Shown one piece after another: positions 62,936-64,000 of a stretch of DNA of 64,000 nt; the first letter of the stretch is position 1; each line of letters opens with the position of its first letter. The notes under the pieces were generated by a model, which was not told the origin of the DNA, did no database searches, and saw nothing but the letters and a program-made list of their open reading frames with translations. Source of the DNA: Deltaproteobacteria bacterium (GTDB lineage Bacteria > Desulfobacterota > Desulfobacteria > Desulfobacterales > Desulfatirhabdiaceae); NCBI GenBank assembly GCA_016219185.1, contig JACRBZ010000078.1, forward strand, positions 68,810-132,809, given 5' to 3'. Both the position numbers and the translations under genes were made by a program.

Positions 62936-63950
62936 ACAAATGTTCATAGACCTCGACCCGGCGTTCCCATGAATGCTCCGCGGCCATGAACGCCATGGCC
63001 GCGTTTCTTCTCTCCGGAGCCGGCGGATTTTCCAGAAGGGATGTTGCGTTGGCGATCAAATCCTCTATATCTCCAAAACGAAAAATCTTTCCAAGCCCTG
63101 TTTGATGAATCAGGTCGTTGTTTATAACAGGCGCTTCGGATAAAATAGGCAAGCCGCCTCGCAGATAATTGCATATTTTGGACAAATCATTATCAAAGGC
63201 ATGGGGGCCTGTGGCCAGGGCCAGCCCCATATCCGCATGATAAATATAATCCCAGATATCTTCTTCAAGGATTTCCCCATGCCGAACGATGGCCGGATGA
63301 AGGTTGCCGACTTCTTTTGCACCATACCAATGAACTTTGTTCAAACCAATGACATGAATCCGCGCCTCGTCCATGCGGGCGGCAAGGGTGTTCAGCATTG
63401 AAATCATGCGGGGAGCGGCAAGGCTGCCCAAAAAAAGAATTGCCCGCTCTTTTTCGTCATAAGGATTTTTCCGGGGTTGCGGGATTTGCATGGGGCAACC
63501 TGTCGGAACCAGGACGACCGGAAGGGACCGGCCATGGAAACGCTGCCATCGTCTTTGATTCTCCGGGTTATTCAGAACCAGAACCGATGACCGTTGGCTG
63601 ATCCGCTGTTGACACCGCATCAGTCTTTCCCGCCATTTTTCATCCCGTTCCGGCAGCCGGCTATCCACGACCCGAACAATTCGGGAGACGACCGGGCCCT
63701 CATAATTCTGAATCAATTCAATGGAAAAATGGTAACACGTTTTGATGACGTCATAATGTCCTTTCACGATGTGGTGGAGCGGCCGGACCGGAATCGCCCC
63801 CTCCATGACGCTCTCATGTTGAACCGGAGCCAGCACTTCCGTTTCGATGCCTTTTCGGATTAACCCGCTTGAGATGGCTTGTAGCCGGATAAGATCGATG
63901 CTTGACTGCGGCGCCAAAGGGTTTTTATGGAAGACTATACCGACTTTCAT
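62886..63950 (-). CDS. GT-B glycosyltransferase
   Basis: 354 residues from ATG 63950 (an in-frame ATG at 63983 is possible). MKVGIVFHKNPLAPQSSIDLIRL starts a GT-B fold; the mid part reads AILFLGSLAAPRM and the C-terminal part FDNDLSKICNYLRGGLPILSEAPVINNDLI with the conserved K-x-C-x-Y-L-x-x-G-L-P-I pattern of GT1/GT4-like donor sites. It may glycosylate a surface polymer. Its 3' end overlaps the NTT-like gene by 50 bases in the convergent sense. Gene continues no further left of 63950 on this strand; the last 50 bases of the window are its upstream region. Confidence 0.85.
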   Translation of the reverse strand: MKVGIVFHKNPLAPQSSIDLIRLQAISSGLIRKGIETEVLAPVQHESVMEGAIPVRPLHHIVKGHYDVIKTCYHFSIELIQNYEGPVVSRIVRVVDSRLPERDEKWRERLMRCQQRISQRSSVLVLNNPENQRRWQRFHGRSLPVVLVPTGCPMQIPQPRKNPYDEKERAILFLGSLAAPRMISMLNTLAARMDEARIHVIGLNKVHWYGAKEVGNLHPAIVRHGEILEEDIWDYIYHADMGLALATGPHAFDNDLSKICNYLRGGLPILSEAPVINNDLIHQTGLGKIFRFGDIEDLIANATSLLENPPAPERRNAAMAFMAAEHSWERRVEVYEHLFNNLCGSVLRQTACKD

Positions 63951-64000
63951 TGTTTGGCTTCTGTTTGAGAGCGATTCAGACATTACTCGGCTATGCCGGC

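Overview
The window looks like chromosomal DNA of an anaerobic, Gram-negative deltaproteobacterium (Desulfobacterota, probably Desulfobacterales). This is inferred from gene content and order, not from a marker search. The clues are the run rho-rpmE-prfA-prmC then rpsB-tsf-pyrH-frr-uppS-cdsA-dxr-rseP, a PurS-PurS-PurL fusion beside purQ, pyruvate phosphate dikinase next to an ADP-forming acyl-CoA synthetase, a roadblock/MglA pair beside a PilB/GspE ATPase, an LpxH-like enzyme (so an outer membrane), and an exported DUF1566-type protein.

Layout. 1-1.7 kb: the start of an exported DUF1566-like protein, a tRNA-Leu(CAA) with its own promoter and a two-way terminator, and an AT-rich gene for a protein with two identical C-x2-H-x12-C-x2-C modules. 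2.4-8 kb: roadblock protein, MglA-like GTPase, helical protein, mini zinc ribbon, PilB/GspE ATPase with TPR-like N-terminus, and a receiver-PAS regulator, which reads as a cell-polarity/type IV pilus or secretion module. 8-14 kb: ppdK, acyl-CoA synthetase (NDP-forming) and a phosphopantetheinyl transferase. 14.2-18.5 kb: an unstable patch with an intact AAA ATPase/PD-(D/E)XK gene, a wrecked lipase-FN3-dockerin gene, nested inverted repeats and a decapitated second copy of the AAA/nuclease gene. 18.6-37.4 kb: housekeeping genes (lpxH, a GH17-like hydrolase, rlmI, mtaB, purQ, purL, then the translation, isoprenoid and envelope cluster up to rho).

37.9-46.6 kb: pgi, a UDP-glucuronate-epimerase-like gene, a Ugp-type sugar or glycerol-phosphate ABC importer (ugpB-ugpA-ugpE with a divergent ugpC), a 148-bp element with 20-bp terminal inverted repeats, and an HD-GYP phosphodiesterase. 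46.7-52.2 kb: polysaccharide or exopolymer genes (methyltransferase, glycosyltransferase, GSCFA protein, heparinase II/III-like protein). 52.3-57.5 kb: an accessory island with a VbhA-Fic toxin-antitoxin module plus HTH regulator, a 219-bp duplicated piece of the heparinase gene, a histidine phosphatase, a HigBA-like toxin-antitoxin pair and a DUF4143 ATPase, with several direct repeats. 57.5-64 kb: a B12-type radical SAM enzyme, two glycosyltransferases and an unusual ADP/ATP-translocase-like-HEAT-cyclic-nucleotide-binding fusion.

How it fits together. The central 20-37 kb block is vertically inherited core. The interest lies in the patches between: the broken AAA/nuclease pair around a lipase pseudogene, the toxin-antitoxin island with its rearrangement scars, the small MITE-like element, and the membrane-transporter/HEAT/CNBD fusion. 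No CRISPR array, rRNA gene, integrase or intact transposase was found. All functional statements come from motif recognition by eye; no database search was possible.
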